Source: an uncultured archaeon (lineage in GTDB: Archaea; Nanobdellota; Nanobdellia; Woesearchaeales; CAIVOO01). Taken from it: a stretch of 32,851 nucleotides of DNA. The notes beneath the pieces were generated by a model. It was not told the DNA's origin. It saw only the letters and a list, made by a program, of their open reading frames with translations, and ran no database searches. This document shows positions 17,229 through 24,759 of the stretch, in pieces (position 1 is the stretch's first letter; each line of letters opens with the position of its first letter). The stretch lies in assembly GCA_903907555.1 (NCBI GenBank), contig CAIVOO010000042.1, forward strand, positions 1-32,851. The letters are read 5' to 3'. Position numbers and translations under genes: made by a program.

Positions 17229-18358
17229 AAATCTGCATGTTATCGCACAGCTACCCTCCAGAACTTGAAAGAAGCGGGATTAGCACATATACTCATATTA
17301 TTGCAAACGAACTTGCAAATAAACATGAAGTTACAGTAATTGCAGAATCTGCTGGCGGAGAAAAAGATTACATAGAAAACAATGTCCGTGTTATTAGAAT
17401 AAATCCGAAAATCATAAGGCTTCCAATCTTTAACATCTTTTTCGGAAACTTCATCCATAAACTATGCTACAGCTACCAGGTTTACAGGAAAATTAAATCC
17501 TTGAAAATTCCTTTTGACATAATACACGCAGGTGAATGGAGTTTTGAAGCATTATTTCTGACATTCTGCAAAAATACAAATATTGTGACAACAATTCATT
17601 CTCCGACAATCCTGACTCGGCCCTGGGAGGAGAAAGGCATCCAGATGCAGGACAGGTTGATAAATCTCTTGGAAAAAACCCAGACAAAAAGAAGCAAAGC
17701 GATTATTTCCCCTTCCAGCTTTCTTAGAAAAATTGTCTCAGAAGAATGGGATATTCCTCTTCATAGTATACAGATTATCAGCAATCCGACCAAAGAGATT
17801 GTGCTGGCAAAGAGAAAAGTTCCCTACAAAAATTTCATGGTTTATTATGGAAGAGTTGAGAAACTGAAGGGTGTTTTAGTACTTCTGAAAGTGCTGGATG
17901 GTGTTTTTGAGTTGCACCCTGACCTAAAAATGCTGTTTATAGGAACAGACCGCATTAATATAAAAAAATATTTAAATGAATCGCGCCATAAAAAAAATAT
18001 AATCTTATTGCCCCATCTTAGCCAAGAAGATTTGTTCCCGATAGTTTCAAAAGCCAGATTGGTTATCCTGCCTTCATTATTTGAAAACTTCGGGCTCACC
18101 TGCCTTGAGGCGATGGAATTAGGCAGGGTAGTTATTGCAACACGCAAAACAGGATTTGAGGAGATAATACAGGACGGTATTTCAGGATTTTTGGTGGAAC
18201 CAGGCAATGCAAAAGAATTGCAAGAAAAAATAATTTCCTGCTTGGAAAGAAAGGATCTCGGCATGATAAGCAAAAATGCACAAAAAAGAGCAGAAGATTT
18301 TGATGTTAAAATCATTGCTGAACAATTAGAAAAGTTGTATAAACAAGTACAAAAATGA
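17225..18358 (+). CDS. GT4-family glycosyltransferase (GT-B fold)
   Basis: This is a retaining glycosyltransferase of 377 residues. It begins ICMLSHSYPPELERSGIST, the N-terminal GT4 pattern, and includes NIVTTIHSPTILTRPW in the first domain. The donor domain has MVYYGRVEKLKGVLVLLKVL and the EX7E motif with Glu287 and Glu295 in FENFGLTCLEAMELG. The domain closes with the usual DGISGFLVEPGN. It does not carry the 28-residue tail of its neighbours. Both gene boundaries are ATGA overlaps, placing it firmly in the operon. Confidence 0.9.
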   Translation: MKICMLSHSYPPELERSGISTYTHIIANELANKHEVTVIAESAGGEKDYIENNVRVIRINPKIIRLPIFNIFFGNFIHKLCYSYQVYRKIKSLKIPFDIIHAGEWSFEALFLTFCKNTNIVTTIHSPTILTRPWEEKGIQMQDRLINLLEKTQTKRSKAIISPSSFLRKIVSEEWDIPLHSIQIISNPTKEIVLAKRKVPYKNFMVYYGRVEKLKGVLVLLKVLDGVFELHPDLKMLFIGTDRINIKKYLNESRHKKNIILLPHLSQEDLFPIVSKARLVILPSLFENFGLTCLEAMELGRVVIATRKTGFEEIIQDGISGFLVEPGNAKELQEKIISCLERKDLGMISKNAQKRAEDFDVKIIAEQLEKLYKQVQK

Positions 18359-19527
18359 AACACGAAACAATAGTCTTAATCCCGAACTACAATGGGAGGC
18401 AGCATCTGGATGAATGCCTGTCCTCTTTGCACGAGCAGACATATCGTGATTTTAAAATAGTTTTTATTGACGACTTCTCCAAGGATAATAGCATATTGTT
18501 TGTAAGAACAAATTTTCCAGATGTTGATGTTCTTGCTTTGCCTGAAAACATGAATTTCGCAAGGGGAGTGAATATCGGAATGAAATATGCTATTGACAAG
18601 TATTCCCCGAAATATATTGCTGTCCTGAATAATGATACTAAAGCTGACAAGGATTGGCTGAAGCATCTGGTGGCTGCAATAGATTCTAAAGAAAGGATTG
18701 CAGCGGTAGCTTCCAACATGCTCTTCTATGATAACCACAGAATCATCAACAGCCAGGGCGGAACCTATAATTTCTTTGGAGAGGGGCATGACATTAACAT
18801 GTATAAAAATCGAAGTGAAGTCAAAGAGGCAAGAAGCAGTGTGCTGAGCACTTGCTGGGGAGCCACACTCATAAAAACTGAATACATAAAAAACATAGGT
18901 TATCTTGACGGCAGGTACACTGCTTATTTCGAGGATTTGGACTGGGGGTGGAGAGCAAATTTGTTTGGCTACAAGTTAATCTTCGAACCTAAAGCAATAG
19001 TTTATCATAAAGGAAGCTCATCCTGGAAAAATCAGGAGATAAGAAAGTACTATCTTTGCTTAAGGAACAGCCTTTGCACAATGCTCAAGAATTATGAGTT
19101 CAGGTCTCTTGTAAAAATATTGCCTGTAATTTTTTCCAACTATCTGTTTTTTTACATCGGGAGACTTTTTTCAAGCAGCAGGAAAAATCCTGATGAATTG
19201 TCTTTTTATAAAAGATTAAGATACTCCCTGATTCCTGTGCGGTTGCTGCTCTGGAATGCAGGAAACTTGCCTAAAACACTATATCTGAGAAGGTCAATCC
19301 AATCCAGAAGAAAAATATCTGATGCTGAAATATTCAGGTTTTTCACTCCTGTGAAACACAGGCTTTTATCTGCCAAACCCGAGTCTCATTTTATGAAATA
19401 TTCTCGGTTCTCTCCGCCTAACCTGTTTCTTTTCTTCTCAGGTTGCATAGGAAAGACAATCAAGGCATTTTCACCAAAAGCATACCGCAAGCTGAAAAAG
19501 CACGAGCATGTCTGGGTCAGAAAATAA
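18355..19527 (+). CDS. GT2-family glycosyltransferase (rhamnosyltransferase-like)
   Basis: This is an inverting GT2 enzyme of 390 residues. It starts TIVLIPNYNGRQHLDECL, has the metal-site equivalent NNDT at about 92-95, GATLIKTEYIKNIGYLD, and FEDLDWGWRANLFGY, the signature of the WbbL/RfbF-like rhamnosyltransferase branch. The C-terminal 120 residues are basic with hydrophobic patches, and near the end IGKTIKAF...PKAYRKLKK is a weaker version of the operon's shared tail. It is the last gene of the operon and ends two bases before the convergent ABC-exporter ATPase gene, leaving no room for a separate terminator. Confidence 0.88.
   Translation: MKHETIVLIPNYNGRQHLDECLSSLHEQTYRDFKIVFIDDFSKDNSILFVRTNFPDVDVLALPENMNFARGVNIGMKYAIDKYSPKYIAVLNNDTKADKDWLKHLVAAIDSKERIAAVASNMLFYDNHRIINSQGGTYNFFGEGHDINMYKNRSEVKEARSSVLSTCWGATLIKTEYIKNIGYLDGRYTAYFEDLDWGWRANLFGYKLIFEPKAIVYHKGSSSWKNQEIRKYYLCLRNSLCTMLKNYEFRSLVKILPVIFSNYLFFYIGRLFSSSRKNPDELSFYKRLRYSLIPVRLLLWNAGNLPKTLYLRRSIQSRRKISDAEIFRFFTPVKHRLLSAKPESHFMKYSRFSPPNLFLFFSGCIGKTIKAFSPKAYRKLKKHEHVWVRK
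19435..19524 (+). other. Shared C-terminal tail, copy 6 (weaker, extended)
   Basis: This encodes residues 361-390 of the GT2 enzyme. IGKTIKAFSPKAYRKLKK matches the second half of the motif well; the leading Asp-Arg is missing and nine extra residues follow. Confidence 0.55.
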
Positions 19528-19529
19528 GA

Positions 19530-20258
19530 TTATGAGCTTTTCAGATAACTTGATGATACTTCTTTGCTGCTGCCGATCTTCACAACCATTCCGTTGTCCA
19601 TCCATATGGCCCTGTCGCAGTATTTCTCTATCATTCCAAGGCTGTGGCTTACCAACAAAACTGTTGTTCCTTTCTTAACCAGCTCTTTTATCCTTTCCGA
19701 GCTCTTTGTCCTGAATTTCTCGTCCCCGACTTCAAAGACTTCGTCTATGAGAAGTATGTCCGGGTTGGAATGGATTGCTATCGCAAATGCAAGCCTCTGC
19801 TTCATTCCTTCCGAGAACTGGAATACTTTTGTGTTTACATATTCTTTTAATTCTGAGAATTCGACTATTGAGTTGAACCTCTGCTTTATCATCCTGTTTT
19901 CAACGCCAAGCAGGGAGCAGCATAAAAAGATATTGTCTCTCATCGTAAGCCTTTCTTGCATTCCTATATTCAGGTTGATGAGTGGTATCATCCTGCCGTT
20001 TATCTTTACAGAGCCTTCATCTTTCTCATAAATGCCTGCGATTGTCCTTAGGAGAGTGCTTTTTCCGCTTCCATTCTTCCCTATGATTCCTACAACTTCG
20101 CCTTCTTTTGCTGTGAATGAGATGTTTTTCAGCACCTGGATTTTTTTCTTTGTGTCCCTGTCAGAAAACAATGATAAGATCCTTGACAGAGCAGAGATGT
20201 TTTTTCTTATGCCTATCTTGAAAGTTTTCGATACATTGTTTATGATTATCCTATCCAT
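19530..20258 (-). CDS. Polysaccharide ABC exporter ATP-binding subunit, Wzt/KpsT-like
   Basis: This is the ATPase of an ABC-2 polysaccharide exporter, 242 residues. The Walker A motif is GKNGSGKST at about 60-68, the signature FSEGM at 148-152 (LSGGQ in most ABC proteins; this variant is normal for Wzt/TagH-type exporters), and Walker B ILLIDEVFEVGDEKF from 168. It lacks the carbohydrate-binding C-terminal domain of long Wzt proteins, so substrate recognition must lie elsewhere. It begins directly after the permease stop codon. The pair converges on the glycan operon and would move its product across the membrane. Confidence 0.9.
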   Translation of the reverse strand: MDRIIINNVSKTFKIGIRKNISALSRILSLFSDRDTKKKIQVLKNISFTAKEGEVVGIIGKNGSGKSTLLRTIAGIYEKDEGSVKINGRMIPLINLNIGMQERLTMRDNIFLCCSLLGVENRMIKQRFNSIVEFSELKEYVNTKVFQFSEGMKQRLAFAIAIHSNPDILLIDEVFEVGDEKFRTKSSERIKELVKKGTTVLLVSHSLGMIEKYCDRAIWMDNGMVVKIGSSKEVSSSYLKSS

Positions 20259-21008
20259 TTATACCATCTCTGCGAATTTGTTTTTCAGCTTATTGAATAT
20301 AAGGTATCCGAAGACAAATGATACTGCTGTGAAACCAACCAGTATGAGCACTGAACTCAAATCAGGAAGTTTGGAGTATATCAGAAGGTCTCTTGAAATG
20401 CTGATTATGTGATACATTGGGTTGAATAAATTTATCTTGTAAAGCATTCCGTTCGCTTCTGTCACGACATAGAATATCGGAGTCCCGAACCACCAGATTC
20501 TCGACGCAAACATCCAGATGTTGTTCAAATCCCTAAAATATATCATTATTGAAGACAGTGCGAAGCACAGCCCTAATGTGAACAAGAACATCATTAACAG
20601 CACAATAAGGAACAAAGGCAGTAAATATGGTGTTATGCCGAAGAACAACAAGAATATTATGAACACTAAAAGCTCAAAGAAATGTGATATCAGCGCCATA
20701 AGCACATTTGATATGATCAGTGATTCCCTGCTGAAATTCAAAGATTTTATTAGATGCGAGTTTTGTATGATGTTCTCCATCGATGCGCCTGTCGCCAATG
20801 TTATGAAATTGAACTGTATCAATCCTAATAAGAGATAAAGCGGGTAATATTCAACTCCTGTACCTAAATTCTTTGAGAATATGAAATACAGCAGGACAAA
20901 CATCAGCAGGGGATTGAGCAGATACCAGGCTATTCCGAGGTAGCTTCCTTCATTTCTCAGCTTGAAGCTTGTCTTTGTTAATTGGATTATCAAATCTAGG
21001 TTTTTCAC
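20259..21008 (-). CDS. Polysaccharide ABC exporter permease, Wzm/ABC-2 type
   Basis: This is a 249-residue membrane permease with about six hydrophobic segments. The N-terminus RNEGSYLGIAWYLLNPLLMF is the conserved motif of the ABC-2 polysaccharide exporters (compare the R-x-x-x-S-x-LG-x-x-W-x-x-L-x-P pattern). Motifs near the end, NPMYHIISISRDLLIY, are also typical. Translation starts at a GTG (21006-21008). Immediately upstream is the left arm of a long inverted repeat that carries a TTTAAA element suitably oriented to serve as this gene's promoter. It forms one transcription unit with the ATPase. Confidence 0.9.
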   Translation of the reverse strand: MKNLDLIIQLTKTSFKLRNEGSYLGIAWYLLNPLLMFVLLYFIFSKNLGTGVEYYPLYLLLGLIQFNFITLATGASMENIIQNSHLIKSLNFSRESLIISNVLMALISHFFELLVFIIFLLFFGITPYLLPLFLIVLLMMFLFTLGLCFALSSIMIYFRDLNNIWMFASRIWWFGTPIFYVVTEANGMLYKINLFNPMYHIISISRDLLIYSKLPDLSSVLILVGFTAVSFVFGYLIFNKLKNKFAEMV

Positions 21009-21021
21009 TTTGCCCCAAAGA

Positions 21022-21136
21022 GTGCGTTTAAAGTCGCCATTTATGGCCAGTGAGCAAATTTACATATTGTAAAACAGCACTGATGCTCAATTCAATCATC
21101 TGCCATTTGAGCATGCGAACGAGACTTTAAACGCGT
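21022..21136. repeat. Long inverted repeat with nested hairpins (possible structured RNA or divergent promoter)
   Basis: A perfect 12-base inverted repeat (GCGTTTAAAGTC at 21024-21035, its complement at 21123-21134) encloses three smaller inverted repeats: GCCA/TGGC (21036-21039 with 21044-21047), TTTACA/TGTAAA (21059-21064 with 21068-21073), and ATGCTCAA/TTGAGCAT (21083-21090 with 21107-21114). Folded as RNA this gives a four-way junction resembling a cloverleaf. Each outer arm, read outward, contains CTTTAAAC, so the arms could equally be outward-facing TATA elements. No target-site duplication is seen. Confidence 0.55.
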
Positions 21137-21216
21137 CCCGAGGGTGTGAATTTTATGAAGTTTTTAAATCTGCTTGTTCTGACTAAGAAGTGAATATGAG
21201 ATATATCTTGAAAATG

Positions 21217-21232
21217 GAAATCTTTTTAAATA
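21217..21232 (+). promoter_or_regulatory. BRE/TATA-like box for the beta-helix surface protein gene
   Basis: GAAATCTTTTTAAATA combines a purine-rich BRE-like start with a TATA-like core. Transcription would begin near 21252, giving a leader of about 35 nt that includes a Shine-Dalgarno site. A second AT-rich stretch (ATATATAT near 21250) is a weaker alternative. Confidence 0.45.
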
Positions 21233-21274
21233 ATCTGCATATTATACTAATATATATCATGTTTAAAAAAAATC

Positions 21275-21280
21275 GAGGTG
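21275..21280 (+). promoter_or_regulatory. Strong Shine-Dalgarno site for the beta-helix protein
   Basis: GAGGTG lies seven bases before the ATG at 21288 and is complementary to the archaeal 16S rRNA 3' end. It is the clearest ribosome-binding site in the window and fixes the start. It suggests high expression of this surface protein. Confidence 0.7.
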
Positions 21281-21287
21281 TTTTTGT

Positions 21288-24200
21288 ATGAAAAAGACTA
21301 TAGTTTTAATGTTAGTTCTGTTTGTGTTCTGTGCAGGAATGGCATTTGCATTGCCGGGTCCCAGACCTGTAGGCACGTGCGGAGGCGAATTGCGATGCGA
21401 CTGCGGAGAGGCAGTTACGAGCAATGTAACCCTCAGCGATAATATTGAATGTACTACAGATAATTACGGACTATATGCCTATGGGAATGACATTACTATC
21501 AACTGTAATGGCCATAGCATTACCACTCCGTATGGCGACCTTGCAGGTATTATTATTCCAGGACCTTACGGCGATGTTCATGTAACCGATTGTAATATAC
21601 AAGGATTCGATAAAGGAGTATATACAACAAATTCTGACGGAAATCATATAGAAGAGAATACAATATCCGGAGTAAATTACGGAGTCTACCTTCTAACTTC
21701 TGCTTATGGAGAAGTAACTGAAAACGACATAATTGATACAGCTAATAGCGGCATCTATTTAGACGGCAGAGGTGGCGCCTCTTATAACACAATAAGCGGG
21801 AATACAATCAATTATTCTGCTCAGGACTGCAGCAGTAGCGGCGGTCCTAGTTGCGGCGCTATAGAGCTGAACTACGAAGATAACTGTGTGATAGAAGACA
21901 ATCACATCTACAGAAGCGACAATAATGGAGTCACATTATATGAATCAAACCATAATCAAATACTTGACAACACTCTTGTTGATATCAATAGCTGGGGCAT
22001 AAGATTAGCAGCCCACAATCCAAACGTTGGCGGCGATAATACAGTAAATGGAAATACCTTAACTGGAAGTGAAATAAGAGTCGCAACTGAAAGGAACACA
22101 ATTAATAATAATGTACTTGATGGACAAGGTGACAGCTGGAATGGCATCTACTTAGGCGAGAGCAATTGGATTGACACAGAGGGTAATACTTTTGATGGCA
22201 ATGATATTTCAGGATATTACAAAGGTGTGTATGCAGGCGGCGTAGACAGCTTCATCATGTCAGATTCACAAATACATGGCAACTGTGAAGGAATAAGACT
22301 GGAAAGCGCTGGATTAAGCGCTTATGGTGATGTCGTGCAAAACAATGATCCAGACAATCTTGAGTTCTGCAATGATATGGATAGGAAGACTGGAATTTAT
22401 GTAGACTCATCATCAACATTGAATTTTTATGGCGGAACAATAAGCAATAACGGGGATTACGGAATCTTTTCAATTTTAGGAAGCAAAGTTGACTGGCAGG
22501 CAGATGGTTCTGCGACATGCGCAAACAATGCGCTTTATCTCGGAGATTATCCTTCCGGAGACCATTCTGTTGACAGAGATGTTGACAGGGAAAACTGTCC
22601 AATCTGGCCGGCGGAAGCAGAATATAAGTGCGGGGATGTTATCACAGAGGATGTGACATTAACAAATCCGATAGTTTGCCAAGGCATGTACACTTATGGC
22701 CTTGTGGCTGGAGCAAACAACATAACAATTAACTGCGACGGACAGGAAGTATCAGGGGATGGTGGAAGTGGCAGCGGAATATTCGTCAATGGCTACGGCG
22801 GAGTTACTATTGAGAACTGTGACATCTCTGGATTCAGCTATGGTATAGATGTTTGGGATGGGTTGCCAGGCGTAACAATGCAAAACAACCATATCCACAG
22901 CAACTCGTATGGAGTGTACTCAAGAGAAAATGAAAGGACACACGTTTTGGAAAATACGTTTGAGTCTAATTCGATAGGTGTCTATTTCCTGGCAACTGCA
23001 TACGGAGACATAATTGCCAATACAATAACAGACGGCAACATAGGCGTTTATTTAGTAGAAGGTGTGTTGCCTGGTTCTTACAACACAGTAGAAGGAAACA
23101 CAATAGATCCTTGGTCAAGTGGAACCGGAATAAAAATCAATGACGACAATAATCAGATTATAAGAAACACCGTAGACTGTCGATGGAGATCATCCGGAGG
23201 ATACGGAATATATCTGGCAGGGGAAGACAATACATTTTCAGGGAATGATGTCTCCAACTGCGGCAAAGGGTTCGTTGCTGATTCAGTTGACAATTTTACA
23301 ATAAGCGGAGACAACTACCATGATAACAATGAAGGAGCTTTTATCAATGGCGCATCCGGAACAATTGTCGACACAGACTTTAGTGACAATGGCGGAGCAG
23401 AGACAGGACTGAGTCTCAACAATTCAGAAATTGAACTGGTGAATGGAAATTTCATAAACAACGGAGACTGGGGTGTTGATGCGTACGGAAATGGCAACAC
23501 TCTGCATTGGGCTTTGACTGATGATGTTGTGTGCTCTAATAATGACATACAGTTGAGCGGCTGGATTGTCCCGTTCGGCGGAACTTTAGACCATAGCGAT
23601 AATTGTGATGTCTATGTTAATGGGGTACTTTTGGGAGAAAATCAGTCTGGAATTTATGTAGAGGATATAGACACTTCGGGAGACAATGAATACACTTTCG
23701 GCAATCCAGATTTCGGCATAGAAGGTGAGATACATTCAACAGACGGTTCTACAGGAACTCTGACTGTGAATTTCTACAGCAAGCCTCCTGAAGGCGGAAC
23801 TAAGTTCAAGCTTGAAGGATTAGGAATTTGGGTTGATGTGAATATCTCAGGTGACATTGTAAATGGTTTGGATTATTGGATTTTGAGGATCTACTATACT
23901 GATGAGCAGTTGAGGGCTGCTGGTGTGACAACGAGTTCTCTGAAAATTACGTGGTATAATCCTGCTACACTGAAGTGGGAGACTTTGGACACTACTGTGA
24001 ATAAGGCAGAGCATTATGTTGAAGCCAGAATAAATCACTTCAGCTTGTTTGGTGTTGGCGGAACTTCAGGCGGTGGTGGCGGTGGAGGTTCTGGTGGTGG
24101 TACAACAGCTTCATATGGCGGTACTACTTTGACTGGCTCGAACACTACTGTGGAGAATTTCATTATGGAGACTTGCCTGTCGCAGGATCAGACTGTGTAC

Positions 24201-24722
24201 TTCTATATTCAGAAGCTTAAGCAGATGATGACTATGACGAACTTGGATACTAATGAGTTGAGGCTGAACAACAATCCGGTAACTATAGCGCAGAATGCCA
24301 CAGAGTACTATGATGTGAACAACAACGGCGTGCCAGATACTAAGATTGTAGGTTCCAGGAAGCTGGCTACTAAGAGCTGCTTCACGATATACGAGCTGAA
24401 TGAAGGCATGTACACAAAGAAAGAGGAAGTGAAGAAAGAAGAGGAAGCAGCTGCTAAGGCGGCAGAGGAAGCAGCAAAGGCAGCAGCGCAGCCGACTGCA
24501 GAAGCTAAGGCTCCTGAAGTCAAGGAAGTGCCTGTCGCAGGAACCAACTGGAAGACTATATTATCATGGGGAGTTCCTGTGCTGGTGATAGTCGCTTTGG
24601 CAGGGCTGTATATGTATTTCAGGCCTAAGAGCCCTTCAGCAAGTTATGTGCCGACGAAGACTTATGCGCCAAGTGCGGAAGTTAAGGCGCCGGCGAGGCA
24701 TCACAAGCCAAAGAGACACTAA
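21288..24722 (+). CDS. Large surface protein: duplicated right-handed beta-helix, C-terminal anchor module
   Basis: This is a secreted, membrane-anchored protein of 1144 residues. It starts with a signal peptide (KKTIVLMLVLFVFCAGMAFA). Two tandem beta-helix units follow (about 37-440 and 446-772), each opening with a Cys-Gly...VTL pattern and containing NosD-like repeats such as ENTISGVNYGVYL. Residues about 780-920 form a beta-rich domain with WYNPATLKWETLD and INHFSLFGVGG, resembling archaeal PGF-pre-PGF domains. Next come a Gly-rich linker (from about 922), a two-Cys domain (Cys963, Cys1031), a Lys/Glu/Ala stalk, one membrane helix (about 1090-1110) and a basic tail with RHHKPKRH. Beta-helix proteins often bind or cleave polysaccharides; no catalytic residues are recognised. 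The C-terminal module recurs in the protease at 25933. Confidence 0.88.
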   Translation: MKKTIVLMLVLFVFCAGMAFALPGPRPVGTCGGELRCDCGEAVTSNVTLSDNIECTTDNYGLYAYGNDITINCNGHSITTPYGDLAGIIIPGPYGDVHVTDCNIQGFDKGVYTTNSDGNHIEENTISGVNYGVYLLTSAYGEVTENDIIDTANSGIYLDGRGGASYNTISGNTINYSAQDCSSSGGPSCGAIELNYEDNCVIEDNHIYRSDNNGVTLYESNHNQILDNTLVDINSWGIRLAAHNPNVGGDNTVNGNTLTGSEIRVATERNTINNNVLDGQGDSWNGIYLGESNWIDTEGNTFDGNDISGYYKGVYAGGVDSFIMSDSQIHGNCEGIRLESAGLSAYGDVVQNNDPDNLEFCNDMDRKTGIYVDSSSTLNFYGGTISNNGDYGIFSILGSKVDWQADGSATCANNALYLGDYPSGDHSVDRDVDRENCPIWPAEAEYKCGDVITEDVTLTNPIVCQGMYTYGLVAGANNITINCDGQEVSGDGGSGSGIFVNGYGGVTIENCDISGFSYGIDVWDGLPGVTMQNNHIHSNSYGVYSRENERTHVLENTFESNSIGVYFLATAYGDIIANTITDGNIGVYLVEGVLPGSYNTVEGNTIDPWSSGTGIKINDDNNQIIRNTVDCRWRSSGGYGIYLAGEDNTFSGNDVSNCGKGFVADSVDNFTISGDNYHDNNEGAFINGASGTIVDTDFSDNGGAETGLSLNNSEIELVNGNFINNGDWGVDAYGNGNTLHWALTDDVVCSNNDIQLSGWIVPFGGTLDHSDNCDVYVNGVLLGENQSGIYVEDIDTSGDNEYTFGNPDFGIEGEIHSTDGSTGTLTVNFYSKPPEGGTKFKLEGLGIWVDVNISGDIVNGLDYWILRIYYTDEQLRAAGVTTSSLKITWYNPATLKWETLDTTVNKAEHYVEARINHFSLFGVGGTSGGGGGGGSGGGTTASYGGTTLTGSNTTVENFIMETCLSQDQTVYFYIQKLKQMMTMTNLDTNELRLNNNPVTIAQNATEYYDVNNNGVPDTKIVGSRKLATKSCFTIYELNEGMYTKKEEVKKEEEAAAKAAEEAAKAAAQPTAEAKAPEVKEVPVAGTNWKTILSWGVPVLVIVALAGLYMYFRPKSPSASYVPTKTYAPSAEVKAPARHHKPKRH
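21396..22605 (+). repeat. Beta-helix unit 1 of an internal protein duplication
   Basis: This encodes about residues 37-440. It aligns with unit 2 throughout: GNDITINCNGHSI with ANNITINCDGQEV, VTDCNIQGFDKGVY with IENCDISGFSYGID, SAYGEVTENDI with TAYGDIIANTI, and ISNNGDYGIF...CANNALYL with FINNGDWGVD...CSNNDIQL. DNA identity looks low, so the duplication is old. Confidence 0.65.
22621..23605 (+). repeat. Beta-helix unit 2 of an internal protein duplication
   Basis: This encodes about residues 446-772, starting at the second Cys-Gly...TEDVTL motif. It is shorter than unit 1, chiefly through loss of helix turns in the middle. Confidence 0.65.
24054..24719 (+). other. C-terminal surface-anchor module, copy in the beta-helix protein
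   Basis: The module runs as follows: poly-Gly linker, then FIMETCLSQDQTVYFYI with Cys963, a DVNNNGVPDTKI loop (possible calcium site), Cys1031 and YELNEG, then an alanine/lysine/glutamate-rich stalk, a membrane helix and a basic tail. It matches the protease copy in order, spacing (68 versus 70 residues between the cysteines) and many identities. Confidence 0.72.
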
Positions 24723-24723
24723 A

Positions 24724-24746
24724 TTTTTTTATTATTTTTATTTTAA
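24724..24746 (+). terminator. T-rich terminator after the beta-helix gene
   Basis: A T-run of 7 or 8 followed by further T-tracts lies directly after the stop codon, the form of intrinsic termination typical of archaea. No hairpin is needed or seen. Confidence 0.55.
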
Positions 24747-24759
24747 TTAAATTATTCAG

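Noticed and set aside
17845..18363. A 172-codon antisense frame opposite the second GT4 gene
   Set aside because: It is fully contained in a well-supported gene and has no family motif; it is a shadow frame.
21024..21134. The cloverleaf-like fold as a tRNA
   Set aside because: The outer stem has 12 rather than 7 pairs, there is no T-loop or anticodon-loop consensus and no CCA-type end on either strand.
21022..21136. The inverted repeat as an insertion-sequence remnant or MITE
   Set aside because: No target-site duplication or transposase remnant is visible and no second copy is in the window; it cannot be excluded without the genome.
21155..21193. A 12-codon frame (MKFLNLLVLTKK) placed about 26 nt after the right arm of the inverted repeat
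   Set aside because: The spacing would fit a leaderless start, but the frame is too short to judge and there is no supporting similarity.
21196..21291. A 31-codon frame starting at 21196 whose TGA overlaps the beta-helix start as ATGA, like a leader peptide
   Set aside because: It is very AT-rich, contains the probable TATA box of the next gene, and has no ribosome-binding site; chance is more likely.
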